In this document: in pieces, positions 1-10,390 of the stretch | Numbering within the stretch: the stretch's first letter is position 1 | How the letters are laid out: every line of letters starts with the position of its first letter | Source of the DNA: Corallococcus llansteffanensis | Lineage (GTDB): Bacteria; Myxococcota; Myxococcia; Myxococcales; Myxococcaceae | DNA length: 57,577 bases | Assembly (NCBI RefSeq): GCF_003612055.1 | Contig: NZ_RAWB01000005.1 | Coordinates: forward strand, 1 to 57,577 | Direction of reading: 5' to 3' | Notes under the pieces: generated by a model | What the model saw: only the letters and a program-made list of their open reading frames with translations | Database searches by the model: none | What the model was told of the DNA's origin: nothing | Translations under genes and position numbers: made by a program

Positions 1-3000
1 GAAGCGAGGCGGGGAAGGACGCGTCGAGCGCCAGGAGGCGGGGCCCGGAAGGCAGCCAGGAGGTGTCCAGGTGGGAGTGGCTGAGCAGGACGGGGGCCTG
101 GCAGTCCTGGAGCATGAAAGCCAGACGCCGCGGGGGGTAGGCCGGGTCGAGCGGGACGTAGGCGCCGCCGGCCTTGAGGACGGCGAGAATGGCGACGAGG
201 GAGTCGACGGAGCGCTCGAGGTAGAGGCCGACGGGGACGTCGGGGCCGACGCCGAGGGAGCGCAGGTGCCAGGCCAGCTGGTTGGAGCGGGCATTGAGCT
301 GGTGGAAGGAGAGGCAGGCGCCTTCGAAGACGACGGCGGGGGCGTCGGGGGTGCGCAGCACCTGGGCCTCGAAGAGGTGGTGCAGGCAGTCGTCGCCCTG
401 GAAGGCGGAGGCGGTGTCGTTCCACTGCACCAGCAGCTGGTGGCGCTCGTCCTGACGAAGCAGGGGCAGTGAGGCCAGTGGCGCGTCAGGTGAGGCCAGA
501 GCGCCTTCGAGCAGCACCTGCAGGTGCGCCATCATCCGCGCGGCGGTGGCGGGCTCGAAGAGGTCCGTGCTGTAGACCAGCGTGCCCGTGAAGCCCTCGG
601 GCGCGTCTCCCAGATTGAGGGTGAGATCGAACCGCGCGCCCTGCGTCTCCGCCTCCACGGGGCGCAAGGAGATGCCCGGCAGGCCCGCCTCCATCACGGG
701 GGCGTTCTGTTGGACGAACATGACCTGCACGAGGGGCGAGCGCCCCAGGTCACGCCGGGGCTTGAGCTCCTCCACCAGCTTCTCGAAGGGGATGTCCTGG
801 TGCGCATAGGCGCCCAGCGTCGTTCCCTTCACCTGCCGCAGGAGCGCGCGGAAGGACGGGGCGTCCTCCATCCGGGCACGCAGCACCAGCGTGTTGACGA
901 AGAAGCCGATGAGGCCTTCGAGCTCGGCGTAGCGACGGCCGACAATCGCAGAGCCGACGAGGAGATCGTCCTGGCCGCTGTAGCGGTGCAGCAGGGACTG
1001 GAAGGCGGCCAGCAGCAACATGAAGGGCGTGGCCCCCTCTTGCTGCGCCAGCAGCTTGAGCTGCTCGGAGAGCGCGCGAGGCAGCCGCACGGGCAGGATG
1101 GCCCCTCGGTGGGACGGGACGGCCGGGTAGGGCCTGTCCGTGGGGAACTCGAGCACCTGGGGCGCACCGGCCAGCTGCTGCTTCCAGTAGCTGAGCTGTC
1201 GCTCCAGCACCTCGCCGCGCAGCCAGTCGCGCTGCCACACCGCGTAGTCCGCGTATTGCACGGGCAGCTCCGGCAGGGGGGAGGGCTTGCCCTGGGCGTG
1301 CGCCGCGAAGAGGGCGCTCATCTCCCGCACCAGCACGCCCATGGACCAGCCGTCCGAGACGATGTGGTGCATCGTCAGCAGCAGCAGGTGGTCCTGCTCC
1401 CCCAGCTTCACCAGGGACGTGCGCAGCAGCGGCCCCTTTTCCAGGGAGAAGGGCCGCGCGGCATCCTCGCGAGACAGGCGCTGTGCCTCTTCCTCGCGCT
1501 GTCCCATGGGCAGCGCCGTCAGGTCCACCACCTCCAGCGGCAGCGGAGCCGCGGGCTGGATGCGCTGGAGGGGCTGTCCGTCGATGACCGCGAACGTGGT
1601 GCGCAGCGACTCGTGACGGCGCACGACCTCCGTGAAGCACCGCTGGAGCGCGGCCACGTCCAGCGGGCCCTGGAGCCGAAGGGGCGTGTGGATGTGGTAG
1701 GTGCTGCTGCCCGGCTCGAGCTGCTCCAGGAACCACAGGCGCTGCTGCGCGAAGGACAAGGGCAGCGGGCCGCTCCGGTCCGCTCGCATGGGTGGCGGAA
1801 TCTCGGTGGTGCCACCGGTCTGGAGCGCCGCCTCCAGTCGCGCGGCGATGGCCCGCACGGTGGGCGCTTCGAAGAGGCTGCGCAGCGGCAGCTCGACGCC
1901 GAAGTGCGCGCGGACGCGGGCCACCACCTGGGTGGCCAGCAGCGAGTGGCCGCCCAGCTCGAAGAAGCCGTCCTCCGCCCCCACCTGCTGGACGCCCAGC
2001 ACCTCGGCCCAGAGTTGCGCCAGCCGCTCCTCCGTGGCCGTGGCGGGCGCCACGAAGGTCCGCTGCAGCTCGGGGCGCGCTCCAGTAGGGGCTGGCAGCG
2101 CCTTGCGGTCCACCTTGCGGTTGGGCGTGAGTGGCAGGGCCTCCAGGGTGACGAAGAGGGAGGGCACCATGTACTCGGGCAGCCGCGCCCGGGCCTGCTG
2201 CCGCAGCGACTCCACGTCCACGGACTGGCCAGCCCGCGGCACCACGTACGCCACCAGCCGCCGGTCTCCGGGGGCGACCTCGCGCGCCACCACCACCGCC
2301 TGCTGAAGGCCCGGGTGCTGGCCGAGCACGGCCTCCACCTCGCCCAACTCGATGCGGAAGCCGCGCACCTTCACCTGGAAGTCGGCGCGGCCCAGGAACT
2401 CCATCGTCCCATTCATGCGCCAGCGCGTCAGGTCGCCGGTACGGTACATGCGCGCACCGGGCCGGTGCGAGAAGGAGTCCGGCAGGAAGCGCTCCGCGGT
2501 GAGCTCCGGCCGGGCGAGGTAGCCGCGCACCACGCCCAGCCCGCCGATGTACAGCTCACCGGGCACGCCCAGGGGCACCGGCTGCAGCCGCTCGTCCAGC
2601 ACGTACAGCGAGGTGTTGGCGATGGGGGTGCCGATGGGGACGGGCCCCTCCTGCGCTTCCACGCGGTGCGAGGAGGACCAGACGGTGGTCTCCGTGGGGC
2701 CGTACATGTTGAGCACGGCGCCCTCGGGCACCGCGCGGGCCAGCTGCGCGGCCAGGGGCACCGGCAGCGCCTCGCCACCCACCAGCAGCCGGCGCAGGCC
2801 CGAGAGCGCCTGCCGGGATTGCGGCTCCAGCACCAACGCCGCCGCCAGGGACGGCGTGCACTGCAGGTGCGTCACCGCGTGACGGCGCACCAGTCCGGCG
2901 AGCGACGCGGGGTGCAGCGCTTCGGCCTGGGAGCCTTCCGGCAGCACCACCTTGAAGCCGCGCGCCAGCGTCCAGAGCAGCTCCAGGACGGAGATGTCGA

Positions 3001-6000
3001 ACGAGACGCTCGTCACGGCCAGCCACGTCCCCACGGGCTGCGCGCCCACGCGCGCGTCCATGGCATGGAAGAAGTTGGCCACCGACTGGTGGGGCACCAT
3101 CACGCCCTTGGGCCGGCCCGTGGAGCCCGACGTGTAGAGGACGTAGGCCAGGGTGTCCGGCCCCGCCCCGGAGGACGCTTCCGCCGCGCGCGGCTCCGCG
3201 ACGGCCAGGTCCTCCAGCAGCACTGCCTGGACGGGCCGCGAGACGCCGGGCACCTTCAGGTGCCGCTGGGTGAGGACCACCGGAGCGCCCGAATTCTCGA
3301 GCATCCACGCCAGCCGCTCCTCCGGATAGGCAGGGTCCAGCGGGACGTAGGCGCCACCCGCTTTCAGGATGGCCAGCATGCCGACGACCAGCTCCAGTGA
3401 GCGCTCCGCATGCAGGCCCACCACCACCTCGGGCCCCACGCCGAGCGTCCGCAGCCTGCGCGCCAGTGCTTCGGCCCGCTGCTCCAGCTCGCCGTAGGTG
3501 AGCTGCACGTCCCCGAAGATCAGCGCCACCGCGTCGGGAGTCCGCGCGGCCAGGGCATCGAAGGGATGGTGGAGACAGTCGGCCGGAAAGTCCGAGCCCG
3601 TGGTGTTCCACTCCACCAGGAGCTGACGGCGTTCGGGATCAGGCAGGACGGGCAGCCGCGACAGCAGTTGGTCCGGGTCCGCGCACGCCGCCTCCAGCAG
3701 CGTGGTGAAGCGCGCCGCCCACCGCTCCACGGTGGGGGCGGTGAACAGGTCCGTGCTGTACTCGAAGGCGCCCTCCAGGCCCTGATCCGTCTCGCTGAGC
3801 GTGAGGGTCAGGTCGAACATGGCGGTGCCCGCCTCCACCGCCTGCCGGGTGACTCGCACGCCGGGCAGGACGGGAGGCGTGGAGCGCTCCCGGGGCTGGA
3901 GGATGAACATCACCTGGAACAGCGGCGCGTGGCTGCGGTTGCGCTCCGGCCGCAGCTCCTCCACCAGCTTCTCGAAGGGCACGTCCGGATGTTGGTAGGC
4001 GCCGAGCGCCACCTCGCGTACCTGCGCGAGCAGGGCCCGGAAGCTCGTGTCGGCACGCACGCGCGTGCGCAGCACCAGGGTGTTGATGAACAGGCCAATC
4101 AACCCCTCCACTTCCGGCCGGGAGCGGCCCGCGATGGGCGTGCCCACGGACACGTCGTCCTGGCCCGACAGGCGGAACAGGAGTGTCTGGAAGGTGGTCA
4201 GCAACGTCATGAAGAGCGTGCCGCCCTCATGGAGGGCCAGCTCCCGGGCGGCCTCCGTCTGGGCTCGCGACAGCCGGAAGGGGAGCCGGGCGCCACGGTG
4301 GCTCTGCCACGCCGGGCGGGCGTGGTCCGTGGGCAGCTCCAGTACCCCGGGGGCGCCCTCCAACTGCTGGCGCCACCAGGCGAGCTGCTCCGTCAGCTCG
4401 GGCCTGCGCAGCCACTCGCGGTGCCACACCGCGTAGTCCGCGTACTGCACGGGCAGCTCCGGCAGCGGCGAGGCCCGGCCCTCGCACAGCGCGGGGTAGA
4501 GCGCGGCCATCTCCCGCACCAGCACGCCCATGGACCAGCCGTCCGAGACGATGTGGTGCATCGTCAGCAGCAGCAGGTGGTCCTGCTCCCCCAGCTTCAC
4601 CAGGGACGTACGCAGCAGCGGGCCCCGAGCCAGGGAGAACGGACGCGTCGCCTCCCGCTGGGCCAGATGCCAGGCCTCTTCCTCGCGCTGTCCCAGGGGC
4701 AGCGCCGTCAGGTCCACCACCTCCAGTGGCAGCGGGGCCGGCGGCTGGATGCGCTGGACCGGGTGTCCGTCCTCGGAGCCGAAGGTGGTGCGCAGCGACT
4801 CGTGACGGCGCACGACCTCCGTGAAGCACCGCTCCAGCACGTCCACCCGCAGGTCACCGCTCAGGCGCAGGGCGACGGGCAGGTGGTACGTGGCCTGGCC
4901 CGGCTCGAGCTGCTCCAGGAACCACAGGCGCTGCTGTGCGAATGACAAGGGCAGCGGGCCGCTCCGGTCCGCCCGCATGGGCGGCGGAACCTCGGTGGCG
5001 CCACCGGCCTGGAGCGCCGCCTCCAGCCTCGCGGCGATGGCTCGCACGGTGGGTGCTTCGAAGAGGCTGCGCAGCGGCAGCTCGACGCCGAAGTGCGCGC
5101 GGACGCGGGCCACCACCTGGGTGGCCAGCAGTGAGTGGCCGCCCAGCTCGAAGAAGCCGTCCTCCGCCCCTACCTGCTGGACGCCCAGCACCTCGGCCCA
5201 GAGCTGGGCCAGCCGCTCCTCCGTGGCCGTGGCGGGCGCCACGAAGGTCCGCTGCAGCTCGGGGCGCGCCCCGGTGGGGGCGGGCAGCGCCTTGCGGTCC
5301 ACCTTGCGGTTGGGCGTGAGCGGCAGGGCCTCCAGGGTGACGAAGAGGGAGGGCACCATGTACTCGGGCAGCCGCGCCCGGGCCTGCTGCCGCAGGGACT
5401 CCACGTCCACGGACTGGCCCGTCCGCGGCACCACGTACGCCACCAGCCTCCGGTCTCCGGGGGCAACCTCACGCGCCACCACCACCGCTTGCTGAAGGCC
5501 CGGGTGCTGGCCGAGCACGGCCTCCACCTCGCCCAACTCGATGCGGAAGCCGCGCACCTTCACCTGGAAGTCGGCGCGGCCCAGGAACTCCATCGTCCCA
5601 TTCATGCGCCAGCGCGTCAGGTCGCCGGTACGGTACATGCGCGCACCGGGCCGGTGCGAGAAGGAGTCCGGCAGGAAGCGCTCCGCGGTGAGCTCCGGCC
5701 GGGCGAGGTAGCCGCGCACCACGCCCAGCCCGCCGATGTACAGCTCACCGGGCACGCCCAGGGGCACCGGCTGCAGCCGCTCGTCCAGCACGTACAGCGA
5801 GGTGTTGGCGATGGGGGTGCCGATGGGGACGGGCCCCTCCTGCGCTTCCACGCGGTGCGAGGAGGACCAGACGGTGGTCTCCGTGGGGCCGTACATGTTG
5901 AGCACGGCGCCCTCGGGCACCGCGCGGGCCAGCTGCGCGGCCAGGGGCACCGGCAGCGCCTCGCCACCCACCAGCAGCCGGCGCAGGCCCGAGAGCGCCT

Positions 6001-9000
6001 GCCGGGATTGCGGCTCCAGCACCAACGCCGCCGCCAGGGACGGCGTGCACTGCAGGTGCGTCACCGCGTGACGGCGCACCAGTCCGGCGAGTGACGCGGG
6101 GTGCAGCGCCTCGGCCTGGGAGCCTTCCGGCAGCACCACCTTGAAGCCGCGCGCCAGCGTCCAGAGCAACTCCAGGACGGAGATGTCGAACGAGACGCTC
6201 GTCACGGCCAGCCACGTCCCCGCGGGCTGCGCGCCCACGCGCGCGTCCATGGCGTGGAAGAAGTTGGCCACGGACTGGTGGGGCACCATCACGCCCTTGG
6301 GCCGGCCCGTGGAGCCCGACGTGTAGAGGACGTAGGCCAGGGTGTCCGGCCCCGCTCCGGAGGGCGCTTCCTCCACGCGCGGCTCCGCGACGGCCAGGTC
6401 CTCCAGCAGCACCTCCTGGACTGGGCGCGAGACGCCGGGCACCTTCAGGTGCCGCTGGGTGAGGACCACCGGAGCGCCCGAGTTCTCGAGCATCCACGCC
6501 AGCCGCTCCTCCGGATAGGCAGGGTCCAGCGGCACGTAGGCGCCCCCGGCCTTGAGGATGGCCAGCATGCCCACGACCAGCTCCAGTGAGCGCTCCGCGT
6601 GCAGGCCCACCACCACCTCGGGCCCCACGCCAAGCGTCCGCAGCCTGCGCGCCAGCGCTCCGGCCCGCCGCTCCAGCTCGCCGTAGGTGAACCGCTGCTC
6701 GCCGAACTCGATAGCGATGGCTTCCGGGCGCAGGGAGACCTGCTGCTCGAAGAGGTGGTGGACGCAGGCTTCCCGTGGGAAGCGGGCGGCGGTGGCATTG
6801 AAGTCCACCAGCACCTGCTGGCGCTCGGCCGGAGGAAGCAGGGACAGCTCGCCAATGGGCTGACCGGGCCGGGCGAGAATCTCGCCGAGCAGCACGTCCA
6901 GGTGGCCGACCATGCGGGCCACCGTCCCGGGCTCGAACAGGCTGGTGCTGTAGCCGAGCGTGCCGGAGAGTCCCTGCGCGGACTCGGTGAGGGACAGCTC
7001 GAGGTCGAACCGGGAGGTGTGGTCCTCCAGCTCCAGCGCCCGCAGCGACACGCCCGCGAGGGCGGCGTCGGAGAGCGGGTCCGGCAGCAGCGCGAGCATC
7101 ACCTGGAAGAGGGGCGAGCGGCTCGTGTCGCGTTCCGGGCGCAGCTCCTCCACCAGCCGCTCGAACGGGACATGCTGGTTCGCGTAGGCCTCCAGCGTCG
7201 CCTGGCGCACCCGGCCCAGCAGCTCCCGGAAGGAGAGGGGGCGCTCCACCCGCGCGCGCAGCACCAGCGTGTTGACGAAGAAGCCGATGAGGCCCTCCAG
7301 CTCGGGGCGGGGCCGGCCGGCGATGGGCGTGCCGACGCAGAAGTCCTCCTGACCCGAGTAGCGGTGCAGCAGCACCTGGAAGGCGGCCAGCAACAGCATG
7401 AAGGGGGTGACCCCCTCGTCGCGCGCCAGGGCCTTCAGGGCGTCCCAGCGCTCCCGGGACAACCGCACCGGGACGGCCGCGCCCCTCAAGCCCTGCATGG
7501 GCGGGCGGGGCCTGTCGGTGGGCAGGTCCAGCGCCTGGGGCACGCCGGCCAGCTGCCGCCGCCAGTACGCCAGCTGCGCCTCGAGCACCTCGCCTCGCAG
7601 CCACTCCCGCTGCCAGCGCGCGTAGTCCGCGTACTGCACGGGCAGCGGCGCAAGCAGCGCGGGGCGTCCCTCGACGAAGGCCGAGTAGAGCGCGCTCACC
7701 TCGCGCACCAGCACGCCCATGGACCCACCGTCCGACACGATGTGGTGGATCACCAGCACCAGCACATGCTCGGTATCCGAGCGCCGCAGCAGGGTGGCGC
7801 GCAGCAGCGGGCCCCGTGTCAGGTCGAAGGGGCGCCGGGCCTCCTGGGAGGCTCGGTCCTGCACGCCCGCCTCCCAGTCCGCGGCGCTCAGTCCGGACAG
7901 ATCCCTCTGGGACAGCTCGAGGCGCGCGTCCGGATGGAGCACCTGCACGGGCTTCCCCGCGTCGGAGCGGAAGGTGGTGCGCAGCGACTCATGGCGGCGC
8001 ACCACCTCGGTGAAGACGCGCTCGAGCGCCGCCGTGTCCACCGGCCCTTCCAGCCGCACGGCCGCGGCGATGTGGTAGTGGGCCTCCCCCGGCGCGAGCT
8101 GATCAAGGAACCACAGCCGCTGCTGCGCGAAGGACAGCGCCTGCTCCTCGCGCGATGTCGCGGGGACCAGGGGCGGCAGCGACGGGGCCGCCTGCTGCGC
8201 CCGCGACTCGTGGAGCCGCGCCGCCAGCTCCCGGACGGAGGGGCCGCTCAGCAGCACCTCCATGGGGAGCGCAACGCCCAGCGCCCGCTCCACGTCGTGG
8301 CTCAGCTCCACGGCTCCCAGCGAGTCCAGGCCATGGCGCGTGAGCGGCTCACTCCGTTCCAGCCGCTCGGGAGCCACCTGGAACCTCCGGGCGAGCCGTG
8401 CATGCAGCCAGTCCTCGAGCGCCTCCAGGGTGGCGGCGGCCGGGGCGGCCTCCTCGGGGAGCGGCGACTGCGTGGCCGCGGCCGAGCCTGCCCCGGACCG
8501 TGCGCTCCAGGTGCTCACCACCGGCAGCTCGCCAGCCTGCAGCGCCGAGCGGCTCGCCCGACGCTGGATCTTGCCGCTGGACGTCTTGGGCAGACTGCCC
8601 GGCTCGATGAGCGTGAGCGTGTGCAACTGGAGCTCATGGTGCTCGGCCACGTGCTGTGCGACCGCGCGGGCCACGTCTTCGATGGGCAGGTGCTCCTGCC
8701 GGCGCCGGTCCACCTCGTACACGATGGACAGACGCTCCTCGCCGTCCACCTCCACGGAGAACGCCGCGCCGCACCCGGGCCGCAGCGCGGGGCTGGCCTG
8801 CTCCGCGGTCAGTTCGATGTCCTGCGGGTGGTGGTTGCGGCCACGGATGATGATGAGGTCCTTGAGCCGGCCGGTGACGAACAGCTCCTGGTCCGCCCGC
8901 AGGAAGCCCAGGTCACCCGTCCTCAGGAAGGGCCCTTCGCCGGTGGCGGTGCGCGCCTGGAAGACGCGCTGTGATTCCTCGGGATGGTTCCAGTAGCCCC

Positions 9001-10246
9001 GGGCCACGCTGGGCCCCTTCACCCAGACCTCCCCCACCTCACCGGGGGCGCACGGGCGGAGCGTCCCGGTGTTCACGACGATGAGGTCCTGATCTTCCAG
9101 CGCCCGTCCGCAGCCCACCAGCGACCGGGTCTCCGCCTGTCCGGGCTCGGCGGGCACGGCGCGCCCCTCGAGGAGCCGGTCCACGTCCAGCGCCTGCACC
9201 ACGGGCGGAGTGCCCGCCGCGGCGCCCGAGACGATGAGTGTGCCCTCGGCCAGGCCATAGCAGGCGTAGAGGGCCTCGCGGCGGAAGCCCGCGGGGGCGA
9301 AGGCCTCGGCGAAGCGGTCCAGCGTCTCGGGGCGGATGGGCTCGGCGCCACAGAACGCCACCTCCCAGCGGCTCAGGTCCAGCGCCTCGCGCTGCTCGGG
9401 GGTGGACTTGCGCACGCACAGGTCGAAGGCGAAGTTGGGCCCGCCGCTGATGGTCCCCCCCGTGCGGGAGAGCGTCTCCAGCCAGCGCATGGGGCGCCGC
9501 AGGAAGGTCAGCGGCGACATGAGCGTGGTGGCGAAGCCCCCGTGCAGCGTGCCGAGGATGCCGCCAATGAGCCCCATGTCATGGTAGGGCGGCAGCCAGA
9601 TGACGCCCGCGCTGTCCTCGCGCATGCGGAACGCGCCGTGGATGAGGCGGAGGTTGTGCAGCAGGTTGCCGTGGGTCAGCTCCACGCCCTTCGGCGTGCC
9701 GGTGGAGCCCGAGGTGTACTGGAGGAAGGCCAGCGAGTCCTCCCGCAGCGCCGGGGACCGCCAGCCGTCCTCCACGCCCTCCGGGAGCGCGTCCGTCGCC
9801 ACCCAGCGCAAGGCCCGCAGCTCCGGAGCCGACTCGCAGAGGGTCTCCGCCATGGACGCGATGAAGGAGGTGGTGAGCACCACCGTGGCCTGGGCGTCCT
9901 GGATGATGGCCTGCAGGCGCGGCAGCGTGCGCTCCAGGCGGAGCGGATCCGGCGGATAGGCGGGCACCGCCACAAGCCCCGCCGCCATGCAGCCGAAGAA
10001 TCCAGCCACGTACTCCAACCCCGGTGGGTAGAGCAGCACGGCCCGCTCGCCGGGCGCCGCCTGCTGCTGGAGGACGGCAGCGATACCCTGTGCGCGCCGC
10101 TGCAGGGTGGCCCTGTCCATGATCTCCTGCTCGCCCTCTTCATCCCCGACAAGGGTGAAGAGGGGGGCGTGGGGCCGCTGCTCCGTGCGCTCCGCGAGGA
10201 GGTCGAGCAACGTCGAGACACCAATGGCAGGCGCGGACAACATCAT
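1..10246 (-). CDS. Multimodular NRPS with fatty acyl-AMP ligase start, FAAL-ACP-C-A-PCP-C-A-PCP-C-A (C-terminus off window)
   Basis: The frame is open from an ATG-ATG pair at 10246/10243 to the left edge, about 3415 residues. Order by residue: FAAL 1-580 (YTSGSTGTPKGV near 180, GRLKDLIIIRGRN near 460), ACP with LDSL near 640, C1 700-1130, A1 1160-1660, PCP1 (GGHSL near 1700), C2 1750-2190, A2 2220-2725, PCP2 near 2765, C3 2820-3260 and the first 145 residues of A3. All three C domains keep HHIVSDG. A1 and A2 have the same pocket residues by manual alignment to GrsA (D-I-L-Q-L-G-M-V-W plus the invariant Lys), which resembles known glycine codes; no epimerase is present. The FAAL would load a carboxylic acid as acyl-AMP onto the ACP and C1 would acylate the first amino acid. 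An in-frame ATG at 10261 is an alternative start; neither has a convincing ribosome site. The gene follows the PKS genes by 144 bp and may be a later part of the same pathway. Confidence 0.93.
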   Translation of the reverse strand, partial: MMLSAPAIGVSTLLDLLAERTEQRPHAPLFTLVGDEEGEQEIMDRATLQRRAQGIAAVLQQQAAPGERAVLLYPPGLEYVAGFFGCMAAGLVAVPAYPPDPLRLERTLPRLQAIIQDAQATVVLTTSFIASMAETLCESAPELRALRWVATDALPEGVEDGWRSPALREDSLAFLQYTSGSTGTPKGVELTHGNLLHNLRLIHGAFRMREDSAGVIWLPPYHDMGLIGGILGTLHGGFATTLMSPLTFLRRPMRWLETLSRTGGTISGGPNFAFDLCVRKSTPEQREALDLSRWEVAFCGAEPIRPETLDRFAEAFAPAGFRREALYACYGLAEGTLIVSGAAAGTPPVVQALDVDRLLEGRAVPAEPGQAETRSLVGCGRALEDQDLIVVNTGTLRPCAPGEVGEVWVKGPSVARGYWNHPEESQRVFQARTATGEGPFLRTGDLGFLRADQELFVTGRLKDLIIIRGRNHHPQDIELTAEQASPALRPGCGAAFSVEVDGEERLSIVYEVDRRRQEHLPIEDVARAVAQHVAEHHELQLHTLTLIEPGSLPKTSSGKIQRRASRSALQAGELPVVSTWSARSGAGSAAATQSPLPEEAAPAAATLEALEDWLHARLARRFQVAPERLERSEPLTRHGLDSLGAVELSHDVERALGVALPMEVLLSGPSVRELAARLHESRAQQAAPSLPPLVPATSREEQALSFAQQRLWFLDQLAPGEAHYHIAAAVRLEGPVDTAALERVFTEVVRRHESLRTTFRSDAGKPVQVLHPDARLELSQRDLSGLSAADWEAGVQDRASQEARRPFDLTRGPLLRATLLRRSDTEHVLVLVIHHIVSDGGSMGVLVREVSALYSAFVEGRPALLAPLPVQYADYARWQREWLRGEVLEAQLAYWRRQLAGVPQALDLPTDRPRPPMQGLRGAAVPVRLSRERWDALKALARDEGVTPFMLLLAAFQVLLHRYSGQEDFCVGTPIAGRPRPELEGLIGFFVNTLVLRARVERPLSFRELLGRVRQATLEAYANQHVPFERLVEELRPERDTSRSPLFQVMLALLPDPLSDAALAGVSLRALELEDHTSRFDLELSLTESAQGLSGTLGYSTSLFEPGTVARMVGHLDVLLGEILARPGQPIGELSLLPPAERQQVLVDFNATAARFPREACVHHLFEQQVSLRPEAIAIEFGEQRFTYGELERRAGALARRLRTLGVGPEVVVGLHAERSLELVVGMLAILKAGGAYVPLDPAYPEERLAWMLENSGAPVVLTQRHLKVPGVSRPVQEVLLEDLAVAEPRVEEAPSGAGPDTLAYVLYTSGSTGRPKGVMVPHQSVANFFHAMDARVGAQPAGTWLAVTSVSFDISVLELLWTLARGFKVVLPEGSQAEALHPASLAGLVRRHAVTHLQCTPSLAAALVLEPQSRQALSGLRRLLVGGEALPVPLAAQLARAVPEGAVLNMYGPTETTVWSSSHRVEAQEGPVPIGTPIANTSLYVLDERLQPVPLGVPGELYIGGLGVVRGYLARPELTAERFLPDSFSHRPGARMYRTGDLTRWRMNGTMEFLGRADFQVKVRGFRIELGEVEAVLGQHPGLQQAVVVAREVAPGDRRLVAYVVPRTGQSVDVESLRQQARARLPEYMVPSLFVTLEALPLTPNRKVDRKALPAPTGARPELQRTFVAPATATEERLAQLWAEVLGVQQVGAEDGFFELGGHSLLATQVVARVRAHFGVELPLRSLFEAPTVRAIAARLEAALQAGGATEVPPPMRADRSGPLPLSFAQQRLWFLEQLEPGQATYHLPVALRLSGDLRVDVLERCFTEVVRRHESLRTTFGSEDGHPVQRIQPPAPLPLEVVDLTALPLGQREEEAWHLAQREATRPFSLARGPLLRTSLVKLGEQDHLLLLTMHHIVSDGWSMGVLVREMAALYPALCEGRASPLPELPVQYADYAVWHREWLRRPELTEQLAWWRQQLEGAPGVLELPTDHARPAWQSHRGARLPFRLSRAQTEAARELALHEGGTLFMTLLTTFQTLLFRLSGQDDVSVGTPIAGRSRPEVEGLIGLFINTLVLRTRVRADTSFRALLAQVREVALGAYQHPDVPFEKLVEELRPERNRSHAPLFQVMFILQPRERSTPPVLPGVRVTRQAVEAGTAMFDLTLTLSETDQGLEGAFEYSTDLFTAPTVERWAARFTTLLEAACADPDQLLSRLPVLPDPERRQLLVEWNTTGSDFPADCLHHPFDALAARTPDAVALIFGDVQLTYGELEQRAEALARRLRTLGVGPEVVVGLHAERSLELVVGMLAILKAGGAYVPLDPAYPEERLAWMLENSGAPVVLTQRHLKVPGVSRPVQAVLLEDLAVAEPRAAEASSGAGPDTLAYVLYTSGSTGRPKGVMVPHQSVANFFHAMDARVGAQPVGTWLAVTSVSFDISVLELLWTLARGFKVVLPEGSQAEALHPASLAGLVRRHAVTHLQCTPSLAAALVLEPQSRQALSGLRRLLVGGEALPVPLAAQLARAVPEGAVLNMYGPTETTVWSSSHRVEAQEGPVPIGTPIANTSLYVLDERLQPVPLGVPGELYIGGLGVVRGYLARPELTAERFLPDSFSHRPGARMYRTGDLTRWRMNGTMEFLGRADFQVKVRGFRIELGEVEAVLGQHPGLQQAVVVAREVAPGDRRLVAYVVPRAGQSVDVESLRQQARARLPEYMVPSLFVTLEALPLTPNRKVDRKALPAPTGARPELQRTFVAPATATEERLAQLWAEVLGVQQVGAEDGFFELGGHSLLATQVVARVRAHFGVELPLRSLFEAPTVRAIAARLEAALQTGGTTEIPPPMRADRSGPLPLSFAQQRLWFLEQLEPGSSTYHIHTPLRLQGPLDVAALQRCFTEVVRRHESLRTTFAVIDGQPLQRIQPAAPLPLEVVDLTALPMGQREEEAQRLSREDAARPFSLEKGPLLRTSLVKLGEQDHLLLLTMHHIVSDGWSMGVLVREMSALFAAHAQGKPSPLPELPVQYADYAVWQRDWLRGEVLERQLSYWKQQLAGAPQVLEFPTDRPYPAVPSHRGAILPVRLPRALSEQLKLLAQQEGATPFMLLLAAFQSLLHRYSGQDDLLVGSAIVGRRYAELEGLIGFFVNTLVLRARMEDAPSFRALLRQVKGTTLGAYAHQDIPFEKLVEELKPRRDLGRSPLVQVMFVQQNAPVMEAGLPGISLRPVEAETQGARFDLTLNLGDAPEGFTGTLVYSTDLFEPATAARMMAHLQVLLEGALASPDAPLASLPLLRQDERHQLLVQWNDTASAFQGDDCLHHLFEAQVLRTPDAPAVVFEGACLSFHQLNARSNQLAWHLRSLGVGPDVPVGLYLERSVDSLVAILAVLKAGGAYVPLDPAYPPRRLAFMLQDCQAPVLLSHSHLDTSWLPSGPRLLALDASFPASL
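1709..3500. repeat. Near-identical direct repeat, copy 1 (PCP2/A2 region of NRPS)
   Basis: This 1.8-kb stretch repeats at 4898-6689 with a constant offset of 3189 bp, exactly one NRPS module. By eye the copies differ at only a few percent of positions and are identical from about 2301 to 2901. Flanking C-domain sequence is more divergent but also holds identical patches (around 1341-1430). Confidence 0.9.
4898..6689. repeat. Near-identical direct repeat, copy 2 (PCP1/A1 region of NRPS)
   Basis: Second copy of the repeat at 1709-3500. It covers the start of the downstream C domain, PCP1 and nearly all of A1; similarity stops abruptly after 6689, inside the N-terminus of the A domain. Confidence 0.9.
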
Positions 10247-10315
10247 CCCTGGGAACCCCATGCATGGCCTGGCCCGGATCGTGGCCGGCACCGGTGAGAA
10301 CGCAGATTACGGAAA

Positions 10316-10335
10316 TTCCAGACTTAAGTCTGGAA
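10316..10335. promoter_or_regulatory. Perfect 20-bp palindrome between PKS and NRPS genes
   Basis: TTCCAGACTTAAGTCTGGAA is a perfect inverted repeat in the 144-bp gap between the stop of the ACP-LLM-KS-DH-ACP gene (10391) and the NRPS start. It could be an operator dyad, or as RNA an 8-bp stem with a TTAA loop. No T-tract follows in the transcribed direction, which argues against a standard intrinsic terminator. Confidence 0.55.
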
Positions 10336-10390
10336 CAGAGGCCTTGCGCGCGCTGCCGGCCTCCGAGCCGCGAATTGGCACTCCACCGGA

